64,000 nt of DNA from Rhodobacteraceae bacterium Alg231-30 (GTDB lineage Bacteria; Pseudomonadota; Alphaproteobacteria; Rhodobacterales; Rhodobacteraceae), in the NCBI GenBank assembly GCA_900143615.1, contig FREU01000001.1:210767-274766 (forward strand), read 5' to 3'. Position 1 is the first letter of the stretch, and the number at the start of each line of letters is the position of its first letter. The notes beneath the pieces are model-generated. The model was not told the origin of the DNA, searched no databases, and saw nothing but the letters and a program-made list of their open reading frames with translations. The translations under genes were made by a program, and so were the position numbers. Of the stretch, positions 1 to 8,542 are shown piece by piece.

Positions 1-384
1 CGCGGTGAAGCAGGCGACAACATCGGCGCATTGCTGCGTGGTGTTGACCGCGAATCTGTTGAGCGTGGTCAGGTTCTCTGTGCCCCAGGTTCCGTGACAC
101 CTCACACCAAGTTCGAAGCAGAAGCCTATATCCTGACCAAGGATGAAGGTGGTCGTCACACGCCGTTCTTTGCGAACTACCGTCCACAGTTCTACTTCCG
201 GACCACTGACGTGACCGGCACTGTTGAGCTGCCAGCTGGCACCGAGATGGTGATGCCTGGTGACAACCTGAAGTTCAACGTTGAGCTGATCGCACCAATC
301 GCTATGGAGCAGGGCCTGCGCTTTGCGATCCGCGAAGGCGGCCGCACCGTTGGTTCTGGTGTTGTTTCCAAAATCACTGAGTAA
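1..384 (+). CDS. tuf: Elongation factor Tu, C-terminal part (5' end outside window)
   Basis: EF-Tu carries aminoacyl-tRNA to the ribosome as a GTP complex in the cytoplasm. The frame is open from base 1, so only about the last 127 residues are here. They cover the end of domain II and domain III: the GALLRG stretch at the start, the [12 protein letters not shown] segment and the [15 protein letters not shown] end are hallmarks of bacterial EF-Tu. The gene ends in TAA and is followed by a strong terminator. In many alphaproteobacteria one tuf copy is followed by tRNA-Trp, secE and nusG. Here tRNA-Trp lies about 940 bases further on, but a minus-strand gene intervenes and no secE or nusG follows. 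Identity is certain; the G domain is outside the window. Confidence 0.97.
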   Translation, partial: RGEAGDNIGALLRGVDRESVERGQVLCAPGSVTPHTKFEAEAYILTKDEGGRHTPFFANYRPQFYFRTTDVTGTVELPAGTEMVMPGDNLKFNVELIAPIAMEQGLRFAIREGGRTVGSGVVSKITE

Positions 385-421
385 TTACTCCGTGTAATCT
401 CTCAGAGATTTGACAAACGAA

Positions 422-448
422 AGGGCGCTCGAAAGAGCGCCCTTTTTG
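422..448 (+). terminator. Rho-independent terminator of tuf
   Basis: A 9-bp perfect stem AGGGCGCTC / GAGCGCCCT closes a GAAA tetraloop (431-434) and is followed by TTTT. It lies about 40 bases after the tuf stop, between tuf and the convergent acyltransferase gene. Confidence 0.9.
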
Positions 449-511
449 CGTTTGTGGTGGTTGCCGTGCAAAGACTGACTCAACATCAATCTACTGGATC
501 GGGACAGCGGG

Positions 512-1195
512 TTAAGCGCGTCCGGTGTGGCGATCAGCGTCTTGTGTCAGCGTTTCCAGTTCCGCCTCGAAATCCAGTCTCAACTGCTCGTAATCCGCAT
601 CCTCGCCGCGTCGCGGAATTGGCACGTCCCATTCGCGGCACATGAACACCCCGCGTGAAAACGGCCCCGGTAGCCACATGCGGTCCCAAGTGGGGAATTC
701 GACGACGCGTTTTTCGGAGAAGGCCACCGCGAAGATGCGTTTGCCCGAGGAGCGCCCCCACATGATGGGCACGTTTGAACTGATGCGCGCGGGACCGCGC
801 GGGCCGTCGGCGGCGATGCCAACTGACATGCCTTGAGAAATGTTTTTGAGGATTTTGCGCGAGGCCACAACGTGGCGGTCGCGTGAGCGCATAGACACGT
901 TTTGAAAGCCAAAGCGCCCCAAAAGATCTCCGGCCAATCTACCAGCGCGGCTGTCTGCTGTCAGTGAGCAGATCGGTCCCAGTGACATGTCGAACATATA
1001 GGGGGCCATAATCAAGCGCTGGTGCCAGACCACAAATATGACCGCCTCGCCATCGCGCACGGCTTGGTCCATCGATTCAAAGCCGATGCGCTCCCATTTC
1101 GACGTGCGGAAACAAAGACGGATATAGCGTTCAAACAGAGTCGTGACGAATCTTTGAGCGCGTTCACTGTTGGCAATTTTCTTTCTTAGGCTCAC
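512..1195 (-). CDS. DUF374 family lysophospholipid acyltransferase-like protein
   Basis: This is a 227-residue member of the DUF374/LPLAT-like family, which is related to lipid A and glycerophospholipid acyltransferases. The expected motifs are present: WHQR in the active-site region and ADGPRGPAR in the substrate-binding region. The role is probably membrane-associated acyl transfer in lipid A or outer-membrane lipid metabolism; the substrate cannot be read from the sequence. The frame is open up to 1324, but that start would nearly abut tRNA-Trp. The GTG at 1195, preceded by GAGAG, gives the N-terminus usual for roseobacter homologues (MSLRKKIANS). It converges on tuf. Confidence 0.85.
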   Translation of the reverse strand: MSLRKKIANSERAQRFVTTLFERYIRLCFRTSKWERIGFESMDQAVRDGEAVIFVVWHQRLIMAPYMFDMSLGPICSLTADSRAGRLAGDLLGRFGFQNVSMRSRDRHVVASRKILKNISQGMSVGIAADGPRGPARISSNVPIMWGRSSGKRIFAVAFSEKRVVEFPTWDRMWLPGPFSRGVFMCREWDVPIPRRGEDADYEQLRLDFEAELETLTQDADRHTGRA

Positions 1196-1327
1196 GGGGC
1201 TCTCGTCCTTTTGGACCTGTCTTAGAACAGCTCGCACATATACGCCAGCCTGAGTGAAATCCCACCGGTTTAAAGCGTTTTCCCTCTTGCCTCTGACGCG
1301 GGTGTCGACTAGGAACAGCCGCATTGT

Positions 1328-1403
1328 AGGGGTATAGCTCAGTTGGTAGAGCGACGGTCTCCAAAACCGTAGGTCCCGGGTTCGAACCCTGGTGCCCCTG
1401 CCA
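1328..1403 (+). tRNA. tRNA-Trp (anticodon CCA)
   Basis: A full cloverleaf is visible. The acceptor stem is AGGGGTA with TGCCCCT, with G as discriminator and an encoded CCA tail (1401-1403). The D arm begins GCTC. The anticodon stem ACGGT/ACCGT encloses loop CTCCAAA, with anticodon CCA at 1361-1363, and a TTCGAAC T loop follows. It reads UGG, so it charges tryptophan. The expected secE-nusG genes do not follow; an accessory patch does. Confidence 0.97.
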
Positions 1404-1604
1404 TTTCATATATTATTGCCAATGAACCATATGGGTGCGAATTCCTTCGTTTCCGTGCGTAAGCCTGTCACTGGTTGTGTTCGACGATTGGCACAACTTG
1501 GTGCTGCGACTTGTGCGAAGTCCCGTGTGCTTTGAACATTCTGTTGTTTCAGACAATACGGAATTAACTCGTCAACAATAGTGATGTTGCCACTATGCTT
1601 GCTC

Positions 1605-1797
1605 TGATCTGTGCCCCTAAAACTCAGACCGCCCAACAAAAGACGGGCAAATGAAAGCACGATTTACGGACGAACAGATCATTGCGATGATCAAGAAAAT
1701 CGATGCCCGCAAACAAAATCTACCAAGGCGTACCACGAGGATCTGCTTAACCTCAGTCTGGCTCATGAAGCGGAAGATCACACCAGAACGTGTGTAG
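1605..1797 (+). mobile_element. Remnant of the left end of an IS3-type insertion sequence (truncated orfA)
   Basis: The frame from ATG 1651 begins MKARFTDEQIIAMIK, which closely follows the N-terminus of IS3-family OrfA (the KxRFTEEQII helix that opens the DNA-binding domain). After about 15 residues the similarity fades and the frame stops at 1797 after 48 residues, so no working transposase remains. The stretch from about 1605 up to the ATG has the length of an IS3 left end, but no partner inverted repeat is visible. Identification rests on the short N-terminal motif. The element edges are guesses. Confidence 0.5.
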
Positions 1798-1938
1798 GCG
1801 CCGCCTTTGATATTCAAAAGTTAGCAGGGTGGTGGAGGGATTATTTTCTGAACCCGTTCTATGATGATCCTGTCAACTCTGACTTTACACATTTCAACTA
1901 TGGTTTGGCTGGTGTGGTGATAGTAAAGCGAGGTGGTC

Positions 1939-2547
1939 ATGTTTCGTCTACGGTCTTGGTGTGCTGTTTGGATAGCTGTATTGGTGTCTTTTTCCACCGG
2001 TAGGCAATTGGAGGCAGAAGTATTTGAACTACCTCTCAACGCGGACAGATGTGCTATTTACTACGCATTGACGCTTAAAGAGGCGCCCGGTTGTGCAGGG
2101 CGAGACATGGGTTTTTACGGTCCGCCACGAAGGCTGCCTGCAACTACCGAGTTTTCCCGGGATGCGGAACCATTGAAAAGTTTGGAAGAAGAAAACGGGT
2201 ATTTTGTAAGGTTTGCATTTAATTCCAATGAGTTAAATTCCGATTATCAAAGCCATTTGGACCGCCTTTCGGTGGTTTTGACGAGCCCGCTATTGGCAGA
2301 TAGTTGCATCAAGCTAATTGGGCACACCGACTCGGTTGGAGCCGCAGTTTACAACAAAGGTTTGTCGAACTCCCGAGTGCAAAAAGTAGCTGCCTATCTC
2401 ACGGGGCAAGGTGGGCTTGCAGTTGAGAGAATAGCAACGGAAGCTCGAGGTGAAAGCCAGACTCTTCCGGGAATCCCTGGCTCTCACCCTCGGAACAGGC
2501 GCGTGGAAATGCTTGCTAAAGAAAGGTCAGAGGGAGTTTGCAACTAA
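1939..2547 (+). CDS. Exported OmpA-domain protein
   Basis: This 202-residue protein has an N-terminal signal peptide (MFRLRSWCAVWIAVLVSFSTG) and a C-terminal OmpA-like domain of about 100 residues. That domain shows the peptidoglycan-binding pattern: an FNSNELN strand, IKLIGHTDSVGAAVYNKGLS and NRRVEMLAKE. Such domains bind diaminopimelate in the wall, anchoring the protein in the periplasm. ATG 1939 is preferred over an in-frame GTG at 1933 because GCGAGG lies just upstream. The downstream caspase-like gene starts inside its last codons, so the two are translationally coupled. It lies between an IS remnant and an ABC operon and looks accessory. Confidence 0.8.
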   Translation: MFRLRSWCAVWIAVLVSFSTGRQLEAEVFELPLNADRCAIYYALTLKEAPGCAGRDMGFYGPPRRLPATTEFSRDAEPLKSLEEENGYFVRFAFNSNELNSDYQSHLDRLSVVLTSPLLADSCIKLIGHTDSVGAAVYNKGLSNSRVQKVAAYLTGQGGLAVERIATEARGESQTLPGIPGSHPRNRRVEMLAKERSEGVCN

Positions 2548-3278
2548 AAATTCTCAGATTGGTTTTTGCCAGTGTTTGTCTGTTGAGGGGCTTGGAAGCG
2601 ACTGCGGATGGGGCTGGAGATGGAAAACGCGTGGCCTTGGTGGTTGGCGTAAGCCGCTATGAAAATGGTCCAGACCTTTCTGGTGCAGCAAGAGATGCCA
2701 GCGCGGTGGCCGAAGAGTTGAAGTTACTGGGGTATCAGGTTTATGCTTCAACGAACCCTACAAAAGATGAGCTTCTTCACGAACTTGTTCTTTTGAGGCT
2801 GCGCTCACAAGACGTTGGTACCGTGGTGTTTTATTTTTCCGGTCACGGAGTTCAGCATCACGGTGAAAGTCATCTACTGTTGAAGGACACAGAGATGCGA
2901 AGCGACACGTACCTCTCAGGTTCGGTGCCAGTAAGAGTGGTGTTCAAAGCCCTTTCAGACGTCCCAAGGCAAAAAATTCTGGTGCTGGACGCGTGTCGGT
3001 CCAATCCAATTTTGACTGATGAGTTGAAACCGAGATTGCCAAAGCATTTTGCACCTGCAGGTTCGTTCATAGCATACTCTGCACAACCTGGTGGGGATGC
3101 ATTTGATGGATCTGGCGGCACAAGCCCTTTTACGGCTGCTTTTTTAGAGCAACTTAGAAAGCCAGCGCAGCCTATCGAAGTGTTTTTTCGCAAAGTGCGT
3201 CTTCGTGTGGTTCAATTGACAGATGGGCGGCAAGTGCCATGGACGCAGTCTTCGGTCTTGGGGCACATAAGTTTTTGA
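2538..3278 (+). CDS. Exported caspase-like (peptidase C14 / metacaspase-type) protein
   Basis: This is a 246-residue caspase-fold protein with a likely signal peptide (first ~22 residues). The core begins at KRVALVVGVSRYEN. The catalytic His is in YFSGHG (about residue 103) and the catalytic Cys in LVLDACRSNP (about residue 153), so both halves of the dyad are present. There is no added C-terminal repeat or TIR domain. The TTG start overlaps the end of the OmpA-domain gene by 10 bases, with AGGGAG just before it. Bacterial caspase-like proteases act in regulated proteolysis and in some defence systems. Here the signal peptide and OmpA partner suggest a periplasmic role. The substrate is unknown. 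Confidence 0.8.
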   Translation: MQLKILRLVFASVCLLRGLEATADGAGDGKRVALVVGVSRYENGPDLSGAARDASAVAEELKLLGYQVYASTNPTKDELLHELVLLRLRSQDVGTVVFYFSGHGVQHHGESHLLLKDTEMRSDTYLSGSVPVRVVFKALSDVPRQKILVLDACRSNPILTDELKPRLPKHFAPAGSFIAYSAQPGGDAFDGSGGTSPFTAAFLEQLRKPAQPIEVFFRKVRLRVVQLTDGRQVPWTQSSVLGHISF

Positions 3279-3443
3279 CGGATAAATTCGGCGGTTTGTC
3301 TTTGGGGGTTTTGCGCGTGCAACTGTCAGAGAATACCAGCCAGACTTAACGTTTGAAGAGCGCCTCCATGCCGCAGGAGCGCAGGGAGCTGGATGTGGAC
3401 AGGTTCCCTGAGCCTGCAGTAGGCTCCGTCCAAAAGGCGTATC

Positions 3444-4172
3444 ATGATGATAGACGGCGACCCTGCGACCTCCATTGCTTTTTCGACGCGTGGGCTGACA
3501 AAGACCTATGGGCAGGGTGACGCGGCGGTGCATGCCTTGCGCGGTGTCGATCTGGACATTCCCAAGGGCGAGATTGTTGTACTGCTTGGCCCGTCGGGTT
3601 CGGGCAAATCCACTCTTCTCAATATTATCGGCGGGTTGGATCGGGCCTCAAAAGGGGATGCGTTTTTTGAGGGCAAAAACCTGTCGCAAATGTCGGACCG
3701 TGATCTGACGTTGTACCGTCGTGATCATGTTGGATTTGTCTTTCAGTTTTATAACCTTATGCCTTCGCTAACGGCGCGCGAAAATGTTGAGTTGGTCACG
3801 GAAATTGCACAAAACCCCATGCAGGTCGAAGAGGCTTTGCAAATGGTGGGATTGGGCGCGCGCATGGATCATTTTCCGGCGCAAATGTCAGGTGGTGAGC
3901 AGCAGCGCGTGGCGATTGCGCGGGCCATCGCCAAAAATCCGACAGTGTTATTTTGTGATGAGCCGACTGGTGCGTTGGACAGCACGACGGGAAGGTCTGT
4001 TTTGCATGTTATCAACGACGTGAACCGCAGGCTGGGCGCGACAGTGATGATTGTGACCCACGCTGCGGCAACCGCGCAGATGGCGCATCGGGTGGTTCAT
4101 TTTGCTGACGGAGCCATCCGATCGATGCAGGAAAATGCCCATCGTGTAAGCCCGGATGAGATTGAATGGTAA
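3444..4172 (+). CDS. ABC transporter ATP-binding protein (LolD/MacB-type)
   Basis: A 242-residue nucleotide-binding subunit, complete in all motifs: Walker [10 protein letters not shown] (residues 49-57), signature SGGEQQR (149-155), Walker [14 protein letters not shown] (168-180) and the H-loop in MIVTHAA. The sequence belongs to the LolD/MacB/FtsE group, which works with FtsX-type permeases rather than classical importers. The downstream permease and HlyD-type adaptor make a three-gene export operon. The start ATG 3444 is followed by a second ATG, with AAAAGG upstream. It probably energises export or mechanotransmission at the inner membrane; the cargo is unknown. Confidence 0.9.
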   Translation: MMIDGDPATSIAFSTRGLTKTYGQGDAAVHALRGVDLDIPKGEIVVLLGPSGSGKSTLLNIIGGLDRASKGDAFFEGKNLSQMSDRDLTLYRRDHVGFVFQFYNLMPSLTARENVELVTEIAQNPMQVEEALQMVGLGARMDHFPAQMSGGEQQRVAIARAIAKNPTVLFCDEPTGALDSTTGRSVLHVINDVNRRLGATVMIVTHAAATAQMAHRVVHFADGAIRSMQENAHRVSPDEIEW

Positions 4173-4176
4173 TGGT

Positions 4177-6540
4177 ATGAATGCGCTCGACCGCAAGCTG
4201 ATGCGAGATTTTTGGCGAATCCGTGGACAGGCGGGCGCTATTGCTCTGGTGGTCGCGGTGGGCGTTTTGCTGCAGGTCATGATGACCGGCATGATCAGCT
4301 CGCTTGAGAATACCCGGCGTGCCTATTACGAGCGGTCGCGTTTGGCCGAGGTGTTTGCGCCAGTGACCCGCGCGCCGCGCAATTTATTGGAGAGCCTGGG
4401 AGATATTCCTGGGGTGGACGCAGTGGAGGGGCGCGTGCAGGGCGGGGCTTTGGTCGACGTCGCGGGGCAAGATTTGCCCGTGCGCGCCCAAGTTGTATCG
4501 CTTCCTGCATGGCGTGAGCCGCGCCTTAATCGGGTGTCGCTGGCTGAAGGGCAAATGCCGCGCGCGGGACGCAGCGAAGAGGTTTTGTTGCTGCGTAGTT
4601 TTGCCGAGGCACACGACCTAGGATTGGGGGATGAACTTGGGGCCACGATGCATGGCGCGCGCCGTGATTTCAGAATTGTTGGCATTGCCCAATCGCCGGA
4701 GTTTCTGTTTACCACGGCACCGGGTGAATTTGTGCCTGATGATGCGCGGTTTGCGGTTTTGTGGATGAACCAAGATGCGCTCGAGGCGGCTTATGATTTA
4801 AAGGGGGCGTTTAACGAGGCGCTATTGTCGTTGGAGCGCGGGGCGCAAATCGAGCCGGTTCTGACCGCGGTGGATGCGCAACTTGCGCGGTATGGAGGGT
4901 TGGGGGCGTATGGTCTGGCTGATCAGATGTCCAACCGGTTTGTGTCCGAAGAAATTGCGGCTTTGACAACGATCTCGTCAGTTATTCCTCCAATTTTTAT
5001 GGGCGTGGCTGCCTTTCTTTTGTATATTGTCGTTTCGCGCATGGTGCAGGCAGAACGTGAGCAAATCGGCCTGATCAAAGCCTTTGGTTATACCAATCTA
5101 GAAGTCTCGCTGCATTACCTGAAGCTGGTCGTGTTCATCGCTTTGGCGGGCGCGGTGATTGGGTGCGTCGGTGGGGTTTGGGCGGGACGGTTTATGGCCG
5201 GAGTCTATCAGTCGATCTATCACTTCCCGTATCTGATTTTTCGAGTTGAACCCGCGTCCTTTGTCGTGGGTGTTTTCATTAGTGTGATGGCGGCAGCGGC
5301 TGGCGGCGTGTTTGTGTTGCGGCAGGTGTTTTTCCTGACACCGGCGGTTGCGATGCGCCCCCCCGCGCCTGCGGATTTTTCTAGGACAGGGGCGTTAAAT
5401 GACCGGTTGAAGCGCTGGTTGGATCAACCCAGCCGCATGGTGCTGCGCCGTGTGTTGCGCAATCCCGGACGCATTTTGGGAGCTGTCATGGGCATTGCTG
5501 CTGGCATGGGGCTAAGCTCGGCGCAGATGTCGGTGATGTCAGGATTTTCAAGCGCGCTGGACATCTCATTTGGCGTGATTGATCGCTCGGATGTGGCGGT
5601 GAGTTTCTTTGAGCAGATGCCAGATCGCGCCGCGTTTGATTTGGCGCATATGCCCGGTGTTGTTGAGGTAGAGCCCACGCGCGCTGTGTCGGCGGTTTTG
5701 CGCAATGGCACGCAAAGCTATCGTGGCGGGATAACCGGATTGATCACCGAAGCCCGTCTGAACAGGGCGGTGGATGCGGAAATGAACACAATCTTGATGC
5801 CCGAGCATGGCATCGTATTGTCGTCGGTGCTGGCCGACATTCTGGCAGTTGGGGCAGGGGACACCATCGTGGCTGAGGTGTTAGAGGGGCGACGCCCGGT
5901 TCTGGAGCTCAGAGTAGCGCAGGTGGCAGACACGCAATTGGGCGCGCCTGCGTTTATGCATATCGATGCGTTAAACCGCGCAATGAATGAACCTGGGCGT
6001 ATCTCAGGTGCGTTTTTGAGGGTCGACGCAAACGCGTATCCGAGGCTGTTTGACGCGCTAAAAGATGTGCCCAGCGTCGCCGCGGTCACACGACAAGCGG
6101 ATTCGCGTAATGCCATGAAAGAGTTGATGGATACGGGCGCAGGCACCATGCGCTATGTCATGGCGGCAATTGCGGCGATCATTACCTTTGGCATTGTCTA
6201 CAACAGCGCCCGCATCAGCTTTGGTGAACAGTCGCGCGATTTGGCCAGCCTAAGGGTGATGGGGTTCACGCAGGGCGAAGCTGCGTTCATTCTGCTCGGG
6301 GAGCTGGCGATTGTGGTGTTGTTGGCTGTGCCATTGGGCGTGGGTATCGGATATGGGCTGTCGTTTCTGGTCGCTGCGGGGTTTAGCACGGATATCTATC
6401 AGATCCCGACCGGCTTTCAGCCTGAAGCTTTTGGCGTTGCAGGCCTTGCGGTTGTTGGTGCTTCGGTGGTGTCGGGCTGGTTGGTGAAACGTGACATTGA
6501 AAAGGTTGATCTGGTGGCGACCTTAAAGACAAGAGAGTGA
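4177..6540 (+). CDS. ABC transporter permease, FtsX/MacB-like
   Basis: This 787-residue membrane protein has two FtsX-type halves. A first membrane helix (about 20-40) is followed by a large periplasmic loop, then a helix cluster near PPIFMGVAAFLLYIVVSR. A second half repeats this, starting at LGAVMGIAAGMGLSSAQMSV and ending in three helices before residue 787. The final KRDIEKVDLVATLKTRE is the usual cytoplasmic tail of this family. It pairs with the upstream ATPase. The frame allows ATG 4156, overlapping the ATPase gene, but ATG 4177 just after the ATPase stop gives the usual MNALDRKLMRDFWR start. Confidence 0.87.
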   Translation: MNALDRKLMRDFWRIRGQAGAIALVVAVGVLLQVMMTGMISSLENTRRAYYERSRLAEVFAPVTRAPRNLLESLGDIPGVDAVEGRVQGGALVDVAGQDLPVRAQVVSLPAWREPRLNRVSLAEGQMPRAGRSEEVLLLRSFAEAHDLGLGDELGATMHGARRDFRIVGIAQSPEFLFTTAPGEFVPDDARFAVLWMNQDALEAAYDLKGAFNEALLSLERGAQIEPVLTAVDAQLARYGGLGAYGLADQMSNRFVSEEIAALTTISSVIPPIFMGVAAFLLYIVVSRMVQAEREQIGLIKAFGYTNLEVSLHYLKLVVFIALAGAVIGCVGGVWAGRFMAGVYQSIYHFPYLIFRVEPASFVVGVFISVMAAAAGGVFVLRQVFFLTPAVAMRPPAPADFSRTGALNDRLKRWLDQPSRMVLRRVLRNPGRILGAVMGIAAGMGLSSAQMSVMSGFSSALDISFGVIDRSDVAVSFFEQMPDRAAFDLAHMPGVVEVEPTRAVSAVLRNGTQSYRGGITGLITEARLNRAVDAEMNTILMPEHGIVLSSVLADILAVGAGDTIVAEVLEGRRPVLELRVAQVADTQLGAPAFMHIDALNRAMNEPGRISGAFLRVDANAYPRLFDALKDVPSVAAVTRQADSRNAMKELMDTGAGTMRYVMAAIAAIITFGIVYNSARISFGEQSRDLASLRVMGFTQGEAAFILLGELAIVVLLAVPLGVGIGYGLSFLVAAGFSTDIYQIPTGFQPEAFGVAGLAVVGASVVSGWLVKRDIEKVDLVATLKTRE

Positions 6541-6545
6541 GCGGC

Positions 6546-7778
6546 ATGGCAAAGCGGCAATCCAGACGGACTTTGACGGTGGCAATGGCGGTACTTGTGA
6601 CGGCGGGATTGACGGCGGCGTTTTGGCCGCAACCGATCCTTGTGGACGTCGGAGTGGTTGCGCGGGGCGCCATGGTGGTGACGGTGGATGAAGAAGCACG
6701 AACCCAAGTGCGCGACCCCTACGTTGTCTCGACACCGATTGCGGGTCGTTTGATGCGGGTGACGTTAGAGCCGGGTGATTATGTCGAACAGGGTAAAACG
6801 ATTGTGGCGCGCATGTTGCCAACGAATCCATCTGCATTGGACATTCGCACACGTGAGCAGGCCAACGCGGCCATTGCCGCCGCTCAAGCCGCACTGCGGG
6901 TGTCGCAGGCGGATTTGAACAAAGCGCTAGCGGATCGCGATCTCGCCGAGGAAGACGTCAAGCGCGCGCGGGCTTTGTTTGCTCATGATAACATTTCGCG
7001 CGCCGCGCTGGATCGGGCCGAAAGCGCATGGCGTGCGGTTCAGGCAACGGTGGACACGGCGCGGGCCGCGATTTCGATGCGAGTGGCAGATTTGAACAAC
7101 GCGCGTGCCCGGTTGATCAGCTTTGATGATCGTGGGCTTTATGATGCCGCGGCAGACGGCGGGACACCTCCGATTGATTTGCCTTCGCCGATCACCGGAC
7201 GGATTTTGCGCGTGATCCAGAAAAGCGAAACGACACTCGCCGCAGGCGCTCCGATCCTTGAGGTCGGAGATACAGCCAGTGATTTGGAGGTGGTTGTCGA
7301 GCTTTTGTCGACGGACGCCGTGAAAGTGCACATCGGCGATCGTGTGATGATTACCAATTGGGGCGGCATTGATGATCTGGAGGGCGTGGTCGAACGCATC
7401 GATCCTTGGGGATTTACCAAGTATTCTGCTCTGGGTGTTGAAGAGCAGCGCGTGAACGCTGTGATCCGCTTTGTCGGTGATGACGTTGCGCGGGACATGT
7501 TGGGGCATGGATTTCGGGTCGAGACCCGGATTGTCGTCTGGGAAAACGCTGATGTGCTGATTGTACCATCAAGTGCTTTGTTCCGGCAGGGCGGAGATTG
7601 GTCGGTTTTTCGCGTTGATCTTGATGGGCGCGCGCGTCAACAAGCTGTGACACCTGGGCAAAACAATGGCTTGCAAGCGCAAGTTCTTGAAGGGCTAAGT
7701 GCCGGTGATCAGGTTGTTCTATTCCCCTCTGCCGCGTTGACTGATGGTGCCAGAATTGCGCCGCGCTCCATTGAATAA
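6546..7778 (+). CDS. HlyD-family periplasmic adaptor of the ABC exporter
   Basis: About 410 residues. One N-terminal membrane anchor (LTVAMAVLVTAGLTAAFWP) is followed by a barrel-sandwich half (APIAGRL-like segment VSTPIAGRLMRVTLEPGD), a long helical hairpin rich in Ala and charged residues (roughly 100-190), and the second barrel-sandwich half PSPITGRILRVIQKSE. A beta-barrel domain ends the protein. This is the layout of MacA/HlyD membrane-fusion proteins, which join an inner-membrane ABC exporter to the periplasm or outer membrane. It overlaps or abuts the permease stop: GTG 6537 is possible, ATG 6546 preferred. No TolC-type gene is adjacent. Confidence 0.87.
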   Translation: MAKRQSRRTLTVAMAVLVTAGLTAAFWPQPILVDVGVVARGAMVVTVDEEARTQVRDPYVVSTPIAGRLMRVTLEPGDYVEQGKTIVARMLPTNPSALDIRTREQANAAIAAAQAALRVSQADLNKALADRDLAEEDVKRARALFAHDNISRAALDRAESAWRAVQATVDTARAAISMRVADLNNARARLISFDDRGLYDAAADGGTPPIDLPSPITGRILRVIQKSETTLAAGAPILEVGDTASDLEVVVELLSTDAVKVHIGDRVMITNWGGIDDLEGVVERIDPWGFTKYSALGVEEQRVNAVIRFVGDDVARDMLGHGFRVETRIVVWENADVLIVPSSALFRQGGDWSVFRVDLDGRARQQAVTPGQNNGLQAQVLEGLSAGDQVVLFPSAALTDGARIAPRSIE

Positions 7779-7841
7779 CGTTAAGCACAGCTGTCCGGCA
7801 AAACGCTGCTAGTGCGCCTATGGCTTGTGCGTAGAGGCATT

Positions 7842-7869
7842 TAATCCACAACTTATTGCGTTATCCACA
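7842..7869 (+). promoter_or_regulatory. Pair of DnaA-box-like sequences
   Basis: TTATCCACA at 7861-7869 matches the DnaA-box consensus exactly. TAATCCACA at 7842-7850 has one mismatch and the same orientation, 19 bases away, in a locally AT-rich stretch. They sit in the 230-base gap before the YbjN-like gene. Two boxes do not make an origin; a DnaA-binding or titration site is possible. Confidence 0.35.
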
Positions 7870-8010
7870 GATATTTTGCTTTACAGACGGGGGCTGGCAC
7901 CGCACCATATCTAGTAAGGAGAGCAGGGGTTTCTGCCCTCCCTAGAGCAGGCACCAAGCGCTAGGGGCGCTGTCTAACCCTGAGCGCAACAGCAAAAAAG
8001 AGGTGGCGCA

Positions 8011-8511
8011 ATGGCATTGTCTGAGCATTATTCGGAAGAAGATCTGCATCCAATCGACATCGTTGAGCATATCGCGGAACACCATGACTGGAGTTTTGAC
8101 CGTATCGCTGACGATCAGATCGCAATGGCTGTGGAAGGCCAATGGAAAACGTATTCAGTCACGCTGGCATGGTCGGCTTATGATGAAACGCTCCGGCTGG
8201 TGTGCTCTTTTGAAATGGAGCCTCCAAAAGATAAATTGCCCCAGTTGTATGAGGCTCTCAACGCGGTGAATGACCAGTGTTGGGCTGGCGCTTTTACATA
8301 TTGGGATAAGCAGCAACTGATGATTTACCGCTACGGTCTGGTGCTGTCAGGCGGCCAAGTCGCGAGCCCTGACCAAATCGATATGATGATAAACGCAGCC
8401 ATCGTCAGTTCTGAACGATTTTATCCAGCTTTCCAGTTGGTGGTCTGGGGGGATCGGAAAGTCGATGATGCCCTTCAAGTTGCCATTGCAGAGGCTTACG
8501 GGCGGGCGTAA
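8011..8511 (+). CDS. YbjN domain-containing protein
   Basis: A 166-residue soluble protein of the YbjN family, whose fold resembles type III secretion chaperones. The family-typical pattern is visible: an N-terminal DWSFDRIADDQIAMAVEG segment, the KLPQLYEALNAVNDQCWAGAF helix and the SSERFYPAFQLVVW helix. Function is not established; E. coli YbjN has been linked to stress responses and motility. AAGAGG precedes ATG 8011 at good spacing. It lies just upstream of proC, an order usual in roseobacters, with a 31-base gap that suggests cotranscription. Confidence 0.85.
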   Translation: MALSEHYSEEDLHPIDIVEHIAEHHDWSFDRIADDQIAMAVEGQWKTYSVTLAWSAYDETLRLVCSFEMEPPKDKLPQLYEALNAVNDQCWAGAFTYWDKQQLMIYRYGLVLSGGQVASPDQIDMMINAAIVSSERFYPAFQLVVWGDRKVDDALQVAIAEAYGRA

Positions 8512-8542
8512 CACTTGCCCCCAAGTAATAACGGGGGCTCTA

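Noticed and set aside
1406..1660. 84-codon minus-strand frame after tRNA-Trp
   Set aside because: No ribosome site or domain; the stretch looks like non-coding DNA next to an IS remnant.
7842..7869. Replication origin
   Set aside because: Only two DnaA boxes, no DUE-like cluster and no origin-linked genes (dnaA, hemE, parAB) nearby.
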